64,000 bases of DNA from Granulicella pectinivorans (lineage in GTDB: Bacteria > Acidobacteriota > Terriglobia > Terriglobales > Acidobacteriaceae), in the NCBI RefSeq assembly GCF_900114625.1, contig NZ_FOZL01000001.1, positions 186,001 through 250,000 on the forward strand, given 5' to 3'. Below, piece by piece: positions 7,883 through 16,443 of this stretch (its first letter is position 1; each line of letters starts with the position of its first letter). Both the position numbers and the translations under genes were made by a program. Below the pieces are notes generated by a model. It saw nothing but the letters and a program-made list of their open reading frames with translations. It searched no databases and had not been told where the DNA came from.

Positions 7883-9381
7883 GCCAGCGCAGGCGCGGGC
7901 AGAATCTCCGACACGTCGATGACCTGCGTGGGGTACACGCCGGTGTAGCAGGCTGTGCAGAAGCTTGCCGGAGACATGCCCGTGGCGGGCTCGCCGGTGG
8001 TGCAGGAGTGAGTCAGGCCCACCAGCGACAGGTATGCGAGCGAGTCGGCCTCGATGTACTGGCAGATCTCTTCAAGCGACTTGCTGGCGGCGATGAGGTG
8101 CTCGGTCGAGGGCGTATCGACGCCGTAGAAGCAGGGCGAGATCGTCGGCGGGCAGGAGATGCGGAGATGAACCTCGGTGGCTCCGGCGGCACGGACCATG
8201 CGGACGATCTTGCGGCTTGTGGTCCCACGGATGATGGAGTCGTCGATCAGGATGACGCGCTTGCCTTCGAGCAGCGAGCGGTTCGGATTCAGCTTCATGC
8301 GGACGCCGAAATCACGCACGCGTTGGGTCGGTTCAATGAACGTCCGTCCGACGTAGTGGTTGCGGATGAGGCCGAAGTTGAACGGAACGCCGGACTCGGC
8401 GGCGTATCCCAGCGCGGCGGTAACGCCGGAGTCGGGGACGGGCACGATCAGGTCGGCTGGAACATGGGACTCGCGGGCGAGCTGGCGGCCCATCTCTTCC
8501 CTGCTCTGCTGAACCCAGCGGCCATAGATTTTTGAATCGGGACGGGCGAAGTAGACGTGCTCGAAGACACACGACTGACGCTCGACGCCCTTCTTGAAGA
8601 AGTGGCTGGTGACGCCGTCTTCGGAGACCATGACGAGTTCGCCCGGCTCGACATCGCGCTCGTACTTGGCGTGCAGGAGGTCGAAGGCACAGGTCTCGGA
8701 GGCGAAGACGATGGTGTCGGGTCCGCCGTTCGGTCCGATGATGCGGCCCATGGCGAGCGGTCGGAAGCCATGCGGGTCACGGGCGGCGAAGATGCGGTTG
8801 CGCGTCATCATGACGATGGAGAAGGCACCATCGACCTGCGCGAGCGACTCGGCGATGCAGTCGACCAGCGTGTGTCCCTTGGAGTGCGCGATGAGCTGCA
8901 CGATGATCTCGGAGTCGGAGGTCGTCTGGAAGACTGCGCCATCTTTTTCGAGGCGCTGGCGGGAGTTGCCGAGGTTGGTGAGGTTGCCGTTGTGCGCGAT
9001 GGCGATGAGGCCCTTGGTCGATTCGACCGAGATGGGCTGCGCGTTGAGCAGGGCCGAATCGCCTGTCGTCGAGTATCGGGTATGGCCGATGGCGATGTGG
9101 CCGGGAAGGCGTGCGAGAACGGGATCGGTGAAGATTTCGGAGACCAGTCCCATGCCCTTGAGATCGGTAATGGCGTTCTCTTCGGCACCGGTCGAGACGG
9201 CGATACCGGCCGACTCCTGCCCGCGATGCTGCTGCGAGTAGAGCCCCCAGTAGGTCAGGCGAGCGGCTTCGGGATGGTTGTAGACCGCCATGACGCCGCA
9301 CTCTTCACCGAGCTTGTCGAAGGGGGTGTCGTCGTCTTCCAGTTCCAGGTTTTTCCTATCCAAGTCGAGGGGGGAGATCAT
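7879..9381 (-). CDS. purF: Amidophosphoribosyltransferase
   Basis: PurF makes 5-phosphoribosylamine from PRPP and glutamine, the committed step of purine synthesis. The N-terminus carries a 27-residue propeptide before Cys28 (GEECGVMAVYNH), which becomes the amino-terminal nucleophile after cleavage. The PRPP site is VILIDDSIIRGTT. Cysteines in CAFDLLHAKY, RISCPPTISPCFYG and ASFCTACYTG match the iron-sulfur ligand pattern of the Bacillus-type enzyme, so a 4Fe-4S cluster is expected. The ATG overlaps the purL stop as ATGA, indicating translational coupling in a dut-purL-purF operon. The 500-residue length is normal. Confidence 0.97.
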   Translation of the reverse strand: MISPLDLDRKNLELEDDDTPFDKLGEECGVMAVYNHPEAARLTYWGLYSQQHRGQESAGIAVSTGAEENAITDLKGMGLVSEIFTDPVLARLPGHIAIGHTRYSTTGDSALLNAQPISVESTKGLIAIAHNGNLTNLGNSRQRLEKDGAVFQTTSDSEIIVQLIAHSKGHTLVDCIAESLAQVDGAFSIVMMTRNRIFAARDPHGFRPLAMGRIIGPNGGPDTIVFASETCAFDLLHAKYERDVEPGELVMVSEDGVTSHFFKKGVERQSCVFEHVYFARPDSKIYGRWVQQSREEMGRQLARESHVPADLIVPVPDSGVTAALGYAAESGVPFNFGLIRNHYVGRTFIEPTQRVRDFGVRMKLNPNRSLLEGKRVILIDDSIIRGTTSRKIVRMVRAAGATEVHLRISCPPTISPCFYGVDTPSTEHLIAASKSLEEICQYIEADSLAYLSLVGLTHSCTTGEPATGMSPASFCTACYTGVYPTQVIDVSEILPAPALA

Positions 9382-11867
9382 GCGGTTACCTCGGCGGCGA
9401 GCTGGTTTGGGATGGCTTCGGTGTACGCGTTGCGCAGTTCAGGAATCGTCGTTGTGATGATGGGCTCTTCGTTGATCAGGATTTCAAAGCCCTCGTCCGC
9501 AACGGTGCCGACCGGGAACGCCCAGACTCCGGCGTGCTCGGCGATCACAGCGTTGACGGCGGCAAAATCCGAGGGGCGGCAGGTGGCGATGACGGAGGAG
9601 CCGACCTCGGAGAAGAGGCGCTCCTGAAGGGAGAACGCGCTGGCATCGGAGAGACGCATCGAGATACGTGCGCCGAGGTTGGCGGGGAAGCATGCGCGCG
9701 CGAAGGCGGCGGCACATCCGCCGTCGGAGAGATCGGCCGCGGAGGCGAGGAGGCGCTTGCCGGCAAGAGCGGCAAGAGCCTTATGCAGCGCGGCTTCTTC
9801 CGTGACGGAGAGCACGGGAGGCGCACCCCAAAGCGGGAGTCCAAGGCTCTGCGCGTAGGCCGTCGAGCCCATATCCTGCATGGCCTCGCGGCCTTCGCCG
9901 GTGATGGCGGAGACGAAGAGAATGAGGTCGCCGGACTGGCGGAAGCTGTTCGGGACGGCCTTGGTGACGTCGTCGAGGATGCCGACGATGCCGATGACCG
10001 GGGTGGGATAGATGCCTTCGCCTTTGGTCTCGTTGTAGAGCGAGACGTTGCCGCCGGTGACGGGCGTTCCGAGCGCCTTGCAGGCCTCGGCGATGCCGTC
10101 GATGGCTTCCGAAAGCTGCGCCATGATCTCGGGCTTTTCGGGGTTGCCGAAGTTCAGGCAGTTGGTCGCGGCGACGGGGAGCGCGCCGGTACAGGCGACC
10201 TTGCGGGCGGCCTCAGCGACCGCGTGCATGGCACCCAGCTTCGGGTTCAGATAGGTCCAGCGGCCATTGCCGGCGAGTGCCATGGCGAGGCCGCGCTCAG
10301 GAGCGGCATCCGCTTCCTGCTGGTTGAGCAAGGCAGCCTCGCCCTGCGGGGTGGAACCCGCGACGAGATTCTCCAGCTCGGCGAGGAGGCCCTTGTGGGC
10401 TGGGGCTTTGCCGGTGCCCTTGATGCGAATGACGCCGGCTTCGCCGCCCGGACCCTGAACCGTATTGGTCTGGACCATCGAGTCGTACTGCTCGTAGACC
10501 CAGCGCTTGTCGCAGATATTGGGGCTGGAGAGAAGCTTCTTGAGGTCTGCGGTGTAGTCGCGCGGCTGGTTGAGCACGGCGAGTGCTTCGGCTGGCGGAT
10601 CGAGCGGAACGGGTGCCTTCCAGGTGCCGACGGGCCGGTGGTAGACCGGGGCTTCGTCGGTGAGGGCCTTGTTGGGGATCTCGGCGATCAGTTCGCCGTG
10701 GTGGAAGACGCGCATGACGTCGTCCGCGGTGACTGTGCCGACGATCGAAGCATCGAGGCCCCACTTGGTGAAGACGTCGAGGACCTCCTGCTCACGGCCC
10801 GCGTCGGCGACGAGGAGCATGCGCTCCTGCGACTCCGACAGCATGATCTCGTAGCTGGACATGCCGGTCTCGCGCTGGGGGACGAGGTCAAGCTCGATGG
10901 AGACGCCGAGTTCGCCGCGCGCACCCATCTCGCACGTGGAGCAGGTGAGGCCGGCGGCGCCCATGTCCTGAATGCCGAGCACTGCGCCGGTTGCCATGGC
11001 TTCGAGGCAGGCTTCCAGAAGAAGCTTTTCGAGGAACGGATCGCCCATCTGGACGTTGGGGCGCTTCTGCTCGGAGCCTTCGGTGAATTCTTCGGACGCC
11101 ATGGTGGCACCATGGATGCCGTCGCGGCCCGTCTTGGCACCAACGTAGATGACGGGGTTGCCGACGCCGGTGGCCTTGGCATAGAAGATCTCGTCGATCT
11201 TCACCATGCCCAGGGCGAAGGCGTTCAGCAGAGGATTGCCGGAGTAACAGTTCTCGAAGCGGGTTTCGCCGCCGAGGTTCGGCACGCCGAAACAGTTGCC
11301 GTACCCGGCCACGCCGTGGACGACGCCTTGCATCGTGTGGCGGTTGCGGTGGTAGTCGGTATCCTCTTCCGCACTCTCACCCGGGGCGATCGGCCCGAAG
11401 CGGAGGGAATCCATCACCGCGAGGGGACGGGCGTTCATGGTGAAGATGTCGCGCAGGATGCCGCCGACACCCGTGGCTGCTCCCTGATAGGGCTCGATGT
11501 ACGAGGGGTGATTGTGCGACTCGATCTTGAAGGCGCATGCCCAGCCGTCGCCGACGTCGATGATCCCGGCGTTCTCACCCGGTCCCTGCACGACCGAGCC
11601 GGGTCCGGTGAGGCGGTCGCCCTTAGTCGGAAGGCGCTTTAAATGGACGCGGGAGCTTTTGTACGAACAATGCTCGGACCACATCACCGAAAAGATGCCG
11701 AGTTCGGTGAGCGAGGGCACACGGCCCAGCTTCGCCTTCAGCGACTCGTATTCGTCGGGGGTAACGCTATGGGTTTTGAGCAGCGCGGGCGTAATGGTGC
11801 AGGGCGTCGGAACCTGTCCGGGGCGCATCGTGGGGAGATATTGGGGCTGAACGTGCTGGTTTGGCAT
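9378..11867 (-). CDS. purL: Phosphoribosylformylglycinamidine synthase, large subunit of PurLQS type
   Basis: PurL converts FGAR to FGAM using ATP and ammonia supplied by PurQ. Recognisable segments are ELGIFSVMWSEHCSYKSS, FKIESHNHPSYIEPYQGAATGVGG, GAAGLTCSTCEM, and the second-half TNCLNFGNPEKPE and GGNVSLYNET. The 829-residue product is longer than a usual 720-760-residue PurL. It carries an extra segment around GKAPAHKGLLAELENL before the second AIRS-like half. The ATG at 11867 is preceded by GGAG at six bases, so it is preferred over a codon 11 triplets upstream. purS and purQ are not in this window. Confidence 0.96.
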   Translation of the reverse strand: MPNQHVQPQYLPTMRPGQVPTPCTITPALLKTHSVTPDEYESLKAKLGRVPSLTELGIFSVMWSEHCSYKSSRVHLKRLPTKGDRLTGPGSVVQGPGENAGIIDVGDGWACAFKIESHNHPSYIEPYQGAATGVGGILRDIFTMNARPLAVMDSLRFGPIAPGESAEEDTDYHRNRHTMQGVVHGVAGYGNCFGVPNLGGETRFENCYSGNPLLNAFALGMVKIDEIFYAKATGVGNPVIYVGAKTGRDGIHGATMASEEFTEGSEQKRPNVQMGDPFLEKLLLEACLEAMATGAVLGIQDMGAAGLTCSTCEMGARGELGVSIELDLVPQRETGMSSYEIMLSESQERMLLVADAGREQEVLDVFTKWGLDASIVGTVTADDVMRVFHHGELIAEIPNKALTDEAPVYHRPVGTWKAPVPLDPPAEALAVLNQPRDYTADLKKLLSSPNICDKRWVYEQYDSMVQTNTVQGPGGEAGVIRIKGTGKAPAHKGLLAELENLVAGSTPQGEAALLNQQEADAAPERGLAMALAGNGRWTYLNPKLGAMHAVAEAARKVACTGALPVAATNCLNFGNPEKPEIMAQLSEAIDGIAEACKALGTPVTGGNVSLYNETKGEGIYPTPVIGIVGILDDVTKAVPNSFRQSGDLILFVSAITGEGREAMQDMGSTAYAQSLGLPLWGAPPVLSVTEEAALHKALAALAGKRLLASAADLSDGGCAAAFARACFPANLGARISMRLSDASAFSLQERLFSEVGSSVIATCRPSDFAAVNAVIAEHAGVWAFPVGTVADEGFEILINEEPIITTTIPELRNAYTEAIPNQLAAEVTA

Positions 11868-11896
11868 GGCTCGCTCCTTCGATTGTCGCATGTCCG

Positions 11897-12328
11897 TCAT
11901 TGGCCGGTGCTCCCGAACCCACCCGTGCTGCGCGGGGTTTCCTCAATCGTTTCCACCCACTCGAACGCCGCCTCGATGCGCTCGACGATGCGGAGCTGCG
12001 CGATGCGGTCGCCGGCCATCAGCGTCAGCGCGTGATCGGTCAGGTTGGTGAGCACCACCTTGATCTCGCCCCGGTACCCGGGATCGATCACGCCGGCCAA
12101 TGTTGTCAGGCCTTTCACGGCGAGTCCGGAGCGATCTTCGACCAGGGCGCCATGCGTCGAGGGAAACTCGAGCGCAATCCCTGTGGGGACGGGGACCGTC
12201 TGACCCGGCTCGATCTTCCAGGTCGAGACGGAGTAGAGGTCCGCGGCGAGATCGCCGTAGGGGCCGGTATGGGCGTAGCGGGGGAGTTGGGCGGCGGGAT
12301 GGATCTTCTGAACCTTGATCGTAGGCAT
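11897..12328 (-). CDS. dut: dUTP diphosphatase
   Basis: Dut hydrolyses dUTP to dUMP, which keeps uracil out of DNA and feeds thymidylate synthesis. The 143-residue trimer-type enzyme shows the motifs in order: ADLYSVSTWKIEPG, EDRSGLAVKG, TTLAGVIDPGYRGEI, GDRIAQLRI and the flexible C-terminal arm RSTGGFGSTGQ. The start at 12328 gives the normal N-terminus; the frame stays open upstream without homology. It is the first gene of the leftward dut-purL-purF group, 29 bases before purL. The gene lies back to back with a rightward glycosyltransferase gene, 61 bases away. Confidence 0.95.
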   Translation of the reverse strand: MPTIKVQKIHPAAQLPRYAHTGPYGDLAADLYSVSTWKIEPGQTVPVPTGIALEFPSTHGALVEDRSGLAVKGLTTLAGVIDPGYRGEIKVVLTNLTDHALTLMAGDRIAQLRIVERIEAAFEWVETIEETPRSTGGFGSTGQ

Positions 12329-12389
12329 TCCATCCCATTCTATGGCTCGCACCCGGTGGAGAACGAGGTCGCCAGCTAGAATCGAAGCC

Positions 12390-13739
12390 ATGCCGTGGAG
12401 ACAGAAACTTGCAGCATGGATGAAAGGCGGAGACGACCCGAACCACCAGCAGAGGCACATCCTGCCGCGCGTGAGGACGCCTGAGGCTCGGCTTCGCTGG
12501 CGCATCTTCTGGGTTGCTTTTCTCGTTCGTCTGGTCTATATGACACTGGCCCACCAGTACAAGATGCGCCTGGTCGAGGACCACTTCCAGTTTGGCTGGG
12601 AGGCTGGCCGTATCGCCCGCGCACTCGTCACCGGGTATGGCTACGCCGACCCCTTCGCGAATATCTTCGTCGCCCACACAGGCCCGACGGCGTGGCTTCC
12701 TCCGCTCTATCCGCTGCTCGTAGCCGGAGTCTTCAAGATCTTCGGCGTGTATACGCTGGCCTCGTCCTGGGTTCTGCTGGCGATCAACTGCGTCCTCTCC
12801 GCGGCCACCGCGGTGGCCACCTACGAGATCGGCACCCGCTGTTGCGGACCGAGCGTAGGGCTCTGGGCCGGATGGCTCTGGGCACTCTATCCCGCGTTTA
12901 TGCAGTACGCCGTCCACTGGATCTGGGAGATGACGGTCACTACCGCGCTCTTCTCCTGGGTGCTGGTTCTTGCTTTGCGCATGCGGGAAGATGGCACCCA
13001 CGCCACGCGCCGATGGGCTTTGTTCGGGCTGATGTGGGGGGCGATCGGGCTGTCGAATTCTACATTGCTGGCCTTTCTGCCCATCTGCGGCCTATGGATT
13101 TTGCTGAAGCGCCGCAACGACCTGGCTCGCGCGGTGCTGGCCGCGGTCATCTTTCTCGCCTGCATTACGCCCTGGATCGGACGCAACTGGCAGGTCTTCC
13201 ATACCTTCATCCCGATGCGCGGCAACCTTGGCGCGGAGATGATGCTCGGCAACGGCCCCGGCTCGAACGGCCTACTCATGGAATACGACCACCCCTTCCA
13301 GGACGCGACCCAGCTTCGCCAGTATGCCTCCATGGGCGAGGTCCGGTACGTGGCGATGCGCGGCGCAATGGCTAAGGCCTTCATCGCGCAGGACAAGCCG
13401 CACTTCTACGCCGACTGCCTGAAGCGCGTCTTCTTCTTCTGGGCCGGCGTGCCGCACCCCGCCGATCATGCCTGGATTGTCGAGTACGGACGCGTCGTCA
13501 GCTTCAGTTTTCTTTCGGTCTGCGGCCTTCTTGGCCTGGCGCTCGCGCTTCACCGGGGAGTTCTCGCGTCGGCGCTCTTTTTTTGGGCATTTTTGCTGCT
13601 TCCGATGACGTACTATGCTGTCACCGTCCACGCACGCTTTCGCCATCCCCTGGAGCCCTTGATCTGTGTCCTCGGGGCCTACCTTTTCCAGTCGGCGGAC
13701 CGGAGCCGCGTGTGGTCGTGGCAGAAAAAAAGCTCTTAG
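12390..13739 (+). CDS. Membrane glycosyltransferase (GT39/ArnT-like fold)
   Basis: The product (449 residues from this ATG) has about ten hydrophobic spans and a GT-C-type architecture. Its early periplasmic loop (KMRLVEDHFQFGWEAGRIARAL) carries acidic residues, followed by GPTAWLPPLYPLLVAG. Such proteins transfer sugars from polyprenyl-phosphate donors to protein or lipid outside the membrane. Neither this ATG nor one at 12420 has a clear ribosome site, so the exact start is uncertain. It opens a rightward group with the DoxX-like and NTF2-like genes. Donor and acceptor cannot be inferred. Confidence 0.72.
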   Translation: MPWRQKLAAWMKGGDDPNHQQRHILPRVRTPEARLRWRIFWVAFLVRLVYMTLAHQYKMRLVEDHFQFGWEAGRIARALVTGYGYADPFANIFVAHTGPTAWLPPLYPLLVAGVFKIFGVYTLASSWVLLAINCVLSAATAVATYEIGTRCCGPSVGLWAGWLWALYPAFMQYAVHWIWEMTVTTALFSWVLVLALRMREDGTHATRRWALFGLMWGAIGLSNSTLLAFLPICGLWILLKRRNDLARAVLAAVIFLACITPWIGRNWQVFHTFIPMRGNLGAEMMLGNGPGSNGLLMEYDHPFQDATQLRQYASMGEVRYVAMRGAMAKAFIAQDKPHFYADCLKRVFFFWAGVPHPADHAWIVEYGRVVSFSFLSVCGLLGLALALHRGVLASALFFWAFLLLPMTYYAVTVHARFRHPLEPLICVLGAYLFQSADRSRVWSWQKKSS

Positions 13740-13749
13740 GAGACTCTGC

Positions 13750-14133
13750 ATGGCAGTGCAACCGAACCCCAGAGGTATGGTCATCGCGGGTTGGATCCTG
13801 AGCGCGATCCCCACGCTGATGCTTCTCTCCGGCACTTATTTCGCCCTCTCGGGCGCTCCGATGGTCGCCGAAGGCATCGCTCACGCTGGATACCCTGTCT
13901 CGCTGGTCAAGACGATCGGCCTGATCGAACTCGTCTGCGGGGTTCTGTATCTCATTCCGCAGACGGCCTTCTATGGTGCCCTGCTCATCACCGCCTACAT
14001 GGGTGGGGCCGTCGCGACGCATCTGCGCATCGGAGAAAAGCAGTGGGTGGTCGGCGTCGTCTTCGCTTTCGTCATCTGGGTTGCGCTGGCTATGCGCGAC
14101 TCCCGCCTTCGCGCCTTTCTCACCGGCAAATAA
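13750..14133 (+). CDS. DoxX-like small membrane protein
   Basis: The 127-residue protein has four hydrophobic spans, including GWILSAIPTLMLLSGTYFAL and VVGVVFAFVIWVALAM. The text LIELVCGVLYLIPQTAFYGALLITAYMGG fits the DoxX-like family. These small inner-membrane proteins are linked to redox or quinone functions, but most members lack a defined role. The ATG is preceded by AGGAG at seven bases. That site overlaps the end of the upstream glycosyltransferase gene, which suggests coupled expression. The NTF2-like gene follows after 19 bases. Confidence 0.8.
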   Translation: MAVQPNPRGMVIAGWILSAIPTLMLLSGTYFALSGAPMVAEGIAHAGYPVSLVKTIGLIELVCGVLYLIPQTAFYGALLITAYMGGAVATHLRIGEKQWVVGVVFAFVIWVALAMRDSRLRAFLTGK

Positions 14134-14152
14134 CTTCAGAAAGGCCTCGCCC

Positions 14153-14614
14153 ATGAAGATTCGTCGCTGCGTTACGCTGCTCGCCCTGTCGGTATCCACC
14201 TTCGTCTGCGCCCAGACTTTCACCGGGTCAGCCAAATCGCTGGCCGATGCCGATGCCGGCTGGGAGGCGGCCATCCATGCCGGGAAGCTGGACAAGGCGA
14301 TGGAGTTCGTCGCGCCGGATGCCTTCGTGTATGAGCCGAATATGCCCGTCCTGGCCGGGACCGACAAGATCACGGCCTCTTTTCGAGAGCTGATCTCGAT
14401 TCCCGGTATCGACTTCTCGTGGAAGGCCCTGCACGCCGAGGTCTCGGGCGACATGGGCTTCACCGACGGGGAGTACGCGATGTCCTTCAAAGGGCCCGAC
14501 GGCAAGCCGATCCTGGACAAGGGCAAGTACGTTACCGTCTGGCACAGGGATAAGGCAGGCAAGTGGCGGGTGGTCCGCGACATTTTCAACTCCGATCTGC
14601 CGACGGCGAAGTAG
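14153..14614 (+). CDS. Exported NTF2/SnoaL-like domain protein
   Basis: The 153-residue product has a signal peptide (LLALSVSTFVCAQTFT), so the mature part starts at Gln. The body is a single NTF2-like cone domain: ADAGWEAAIHAGKLDKAMEFVAPDA, FRELISIPGIDFSW and KYVTVWHRDKAGKWRVVRDIF. Members are small-molecule binders or enzymes such as ketosteroid isomerases, and many are uncharacterised. The ATG at 14153 follows AGAAAGG and lies 19 bases after the DoxX-like stop, so the two are probably one transcript. No catalytic residue can be assigned with confidence. Confidence 0.8.
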   Translation: MKIRRCVTLLALSVSTFVCAQTFTGSAKSLADADAGWEAAIHAGKLDKAMEFVAPDAFVYEPNMPVLAGTDKITASFRELISIPGIDFSWKALHAEVSGDMGFTDGEYAMSFKGPDGKPILDKGKYVTVWHRDKAGKWRVVRDIFNSDLPTAK

Positions 14615-14653
14615 CGGCTGCCCGATCACGCAGGAGATCGCCCCACAAACCCA

Positions 14654-14682
14654 TTGACCCCGGCGCTGAAGCACGGTACACT
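14654..14682 (+). promoter_or_regulatory. Sigma70-type promoter for rplU-rpmA
   Basis: TTGACC at 14654-14659 and TACACT at 14677-14682 are separated by exactly 17 bases. This gives a good housekeeping promoter match 200 bases before rplU. Transcription should start near 14689. It lies just after the end of the NTF2-like gene. Confidence 0.7.
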
Positions 14683-14688
14683 TCTTAA

Positions 14689-14887
14689 GTTTGGCGCTGT
14701 AGCTCGTTCGCGGGCTGCCGGGCCTTGAGTCCGGGCTGCTGGCTGGTTCTTTCAGACGGTAGCCGGGATTGGCTGGAACGATGCAGGGGTTGTCAGTTTT
14801 CACCCCGGATAGTTGCGCCCCAGAGAACAAAATTGACTTTAGAAACAAGCAATGAGCGCGCAGGCGCCATGCTTTGAGGTTTGAGCT
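14689..14887 (+). ncRNA. Structured 5' leader of rplU, possible ribosomal-protein leader
   Basis: About 200 untranslated bases separate the promoter from rplU, long for a ribosomal protein gene. Local hairpins are possible: CCGGGC with GTCCGG near 14720, and GGGGT with ACCCC near 14795-14816. A ribosome site GAGG precedes the ATG by eight bases. Such leaders often bind the ribosomal protein they encode. I cannot match this one to a known leader class, so feedback control is only an inference. Confidence 0.35.
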
Positions 14888-15211
14888 ATGTATGCAGTCA
14901 TCAAGACGGGCGGCAAGCAGTACAAGGTAACCCCGGGCGAAACGTTGAAGATTGAAACCACCGCGCATGACAACGGAAACATCGAGTTCTCCGACGTCCT
15001 GGCTGTCAGCGGCGAAGCCGGCAAGTTCGAGCAGGAGCTCACGGGTGCCAAGGTTCTGGCCTCGGTTGTCTCCACGGGCCGCGGCGAGAAGATCCTGGTC
15101 TTCAAGCTCAAGCGCAAGAAGCAGTACAAGAAGATGCAGGGTCACCGCCAGAACTACGTTGAAGTCAAGATCAACGAGATCCTGGTCAACGGCCAGAGCT
15201 TCAAGGCATAG
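14888..15211 (+). CDS. rplU: 50S ribosomal protein L21
   Basis: L21 binds 23S rRNA in the large subunit. The 107-residue product begins MYAVIKTGGKQYKV, the standard N-terminus. It continues with the characteristic KILVFKLKRKKQYKKMQGHRQ segment, rich in rRNA-contacting basic residues. Length and start are typical. It is followed after 68 bases by rpmA, the usual partner, and preceded by a promoter and a long leader. No Prp-type protease gene lies between the two, consistent with an L27 without cleavable extension. Confidence 0.98.
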   Translation: MYAVIKTGGKQYKVTPGETLKIETTAHDNGNIEFSDVLAVSGEAGKFEQELTGAKVLASVVSTGRGEKILVFKLKRKKQYKKMQGHRQNYVEVKINEILVNGQSFKA

Positions 15212-15279
15212 ATCTGTAACTGAAAATTTAGTTTTGAGCGCTCAAAGCCCCGACGGGCGGCGCGGAAGAGGCGATTGCA

Positions 15280-15549
15280 ATGGCACATAAAAAGGGACTT
15301 GGATCATCGAAGAACGGCCGCGACTCAAACGCGCAGCGGCTGGGCGTCAAGCGCTTTGGCGGCGAGACGGTAACGGGCGGTTCCATTCTGGTTCGCCAGC
15401 GTGGCACACCGCTGAAGCCAGGTCTGAACGTGGGCCGTGGCAAGGACGACACCCTCTTCGCGAAGATCTCGGGCGTCGTGAAGTTCCAGGATCGCGGACA
15501 GGTCGGACGTTTCGTCTCGATCATTCCGACCGAGGCTGTTTCGGCTTAA
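15280..15549 (+). CDS. rpmA: 50S ribosomal protein L27
   Basis: L27 reaches toward the peptidyl-transferase centre. The 89-residue product starts MAHKKGLGSSKNGRDSNAQR, then LGVKRFGGETVTGGSILVRQRG and VVKFQDRGQVGRFVSI. The N-terminus begins directly at the AHKKG motif, so no processing is needed, unlike the Firmicute form. A weak ribosome site (GGAAGAGG) precedes it. It ends the rplU-rpmA transcript; an intrinsic terminator follows within 30 bases. Confidence 0.98.
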   Translation: MAHKKGLGSSKNGRDSNAQRLGVKRFGGETVTGGSILVRQRGTPLKPGLNVGRGKDDTLFAKISGVVKFQDRGQVGRFVSIIPTEAVSA

Positions 15550-15573
15550 TTTTTCCCGTCTTCGGACGAATGG

Positions 15574-15600
15574 AAGGCCCTGCTTCGGCAGGGCTTTTCT
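15574..15600 (+). terminator. Intrinsic terminator after rpmA
   Basis: The stem GCCCTGC (15577-15583) pairs perfectly with GCAGGGC (15588-15594) around a stable TTCG tetraloop, followed by TTTT. The flanking AAG and CTT extend the pairing. Its place 25 bases after the rpmA stop fits the end of the transcript. Confidence 0.88.
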
Positions 15601-15695
15601 GCGTCTGTCTGCCGGAGACGCCGGGTGCCCCTCGCGCAGCCGTCACGATGTGACCGCTGGCCGCGCAGGGAACCCGTCCGGCGGAATCTGGGACC

Positions 15696-15941
15696 CTAAC
15701 GCGGGGTATGTTCCTTGATATAGGCCCGCAGCGCGAGGTTGATATCCAGCGCCTTCTGGACGCCGCCGTCGAGCATGCGCAGCCAGTCGCTGCCCGGCTC
15801 CTTCATCTCCGTGGTCGACAACAGAAAGCTGGTCTGGACGATGATCTCCAGGGCGTTCGAGAGATCGTGGGCAAGTTTACGAATTTCAATGGCAAGATCC
15901 TCTGGGATCTTGTCCGTCTCGTGGGTGTGGGATTCGGGCAT
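15696..15941 (-). CDS. Small protein with a histidine-kinase-like H-box
   Basis: The predicted 81-residue protein is helical, and its centre reads IRKLAHDLSNALEIIVQTSFLL. This resembles the H-box of two-component kinase dimerisation domains (HDLxN), but there is no ATPase domain, sensor or receiver. It could be a free-standing phosphotransfer or decoy domain. The ATG at 15941 has no clear ribosome site, and the frame continues upstream without recognisable homology, so the start is tentative. It converges on rpmA and points away from the tRNA gene. The resemblance is visible in sequence; the function is inference. Confidence 0.5.
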   Translation of the reverse strand: MPESHTHETDKIPEDLAIEIRKLAHDLSNALEIIVQTSFLLSTTEMKEPGSDWLRMLDGGVQKALDINLALRAYIKEHTPR

Positions 15942-16157
15942 GGTCAGACTTGGTCCATAGATGGGATCGATCGTGGCAGAGATAGGGTTGTGCGGCCGGG
16001 CGAACGCGAGCCGGATCGATCGGCTCTCTGTCCGCGGGGTCTTCCCCGTGGAATCACATGCGTACCGGCTCTCTCGCATCCTCTGTGTCTTGCTGGCAAA
16101 AACAGAGTCCGGCACCTTCGAACTGATTGCCCAAGTGTATGGCAAGATGCACCCGAA

Positions 16158-16186
16158 TTGACAGAGGGACCAGGGTTTGAAAGGAT
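16158..16186 (+). promoter_or_regulatory. Possible promoter for tRNA-Leu
   Basis: A perfect -35 hexamer TTGACA (16158-16163) is followed after 17 bases by AAGGAT (16181-16186), a weak -10. Transcription would start near 16193, about 43 bases before the mature tRNA. The -10 match is only three of six. Confidence 0.4.
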
Positions 16187-16235
16187 GATTAAGGCGATGT
16201 GACCGAAGGGGTTCTTTCCAACGGTTACGAAACAT

Positions 16236-16322
16236 GCCGAAATGGCGGAATTGGCAGACGCGCGTGGTTCAGGTCCACGTACTCGCAAGGGTGTGGAGGT
16301 TCGAGTCCTCTTTTCGGCACCA
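16236..16322 (+). tRNA. tRNA-Leu (anticodon CAG)
   Basis: The 87-nt gene has a perfect seven-pair acceptor stem (GCCGAAA with TTTCGGC). The anticodon stem is CGTGG/CCACG around the loop TTCAGGT, so the anticodon is CAG, reading CUG leucine codons. It has the long variable arm expected of leucine tRNAs and the T-arm sequence GGTTCGAGTCC. The discriminator A is followed by an encoded CCA ending at 16322. It stands alone between the H-box protein gene and trpC. Confidence 0.97.
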
Positions 16323-16353
16323 ACACATAGAGTGGTTTGGTTTACGCAGTATT

Positions 16354-16380
16354 CAGCCCCCGGAGCTTCTCTCGGGGCTG
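16354..16380 (+). terminator. Hairpin after tRNA-Leu
   Basis: CAGCCCC (16354-16360) pairs with GGGGCTG (16374-16380). The following bases (TTGCCGTTT) are only moderately T-rich, so termination strength is uncertain. The position between the tRNA and trpC fits a transcript boundary. Confidence 0.5.
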
Positions 16381-16443
16381 TTGCCGTTTGGGGCTAAATG
16401 CCGCAAAACGTGCAACGATCACGGGCAGGAGTGCCTCTAAACG

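Noticed and set aside
9534..11642. A 702-codon plus-strand frame opposite purL
   Set aside because: PurL is certain, and the opposite frame is a composition artefact rich in Gly, Ala, Val and Asp with no recognisable domain.
16234..16440. A 68-codon frame overlapping tRNA-Leu
   Set aside because: It reads through the tRNA and its trailing hairpin. The tRNA fold is complete, so the frame is accidental.
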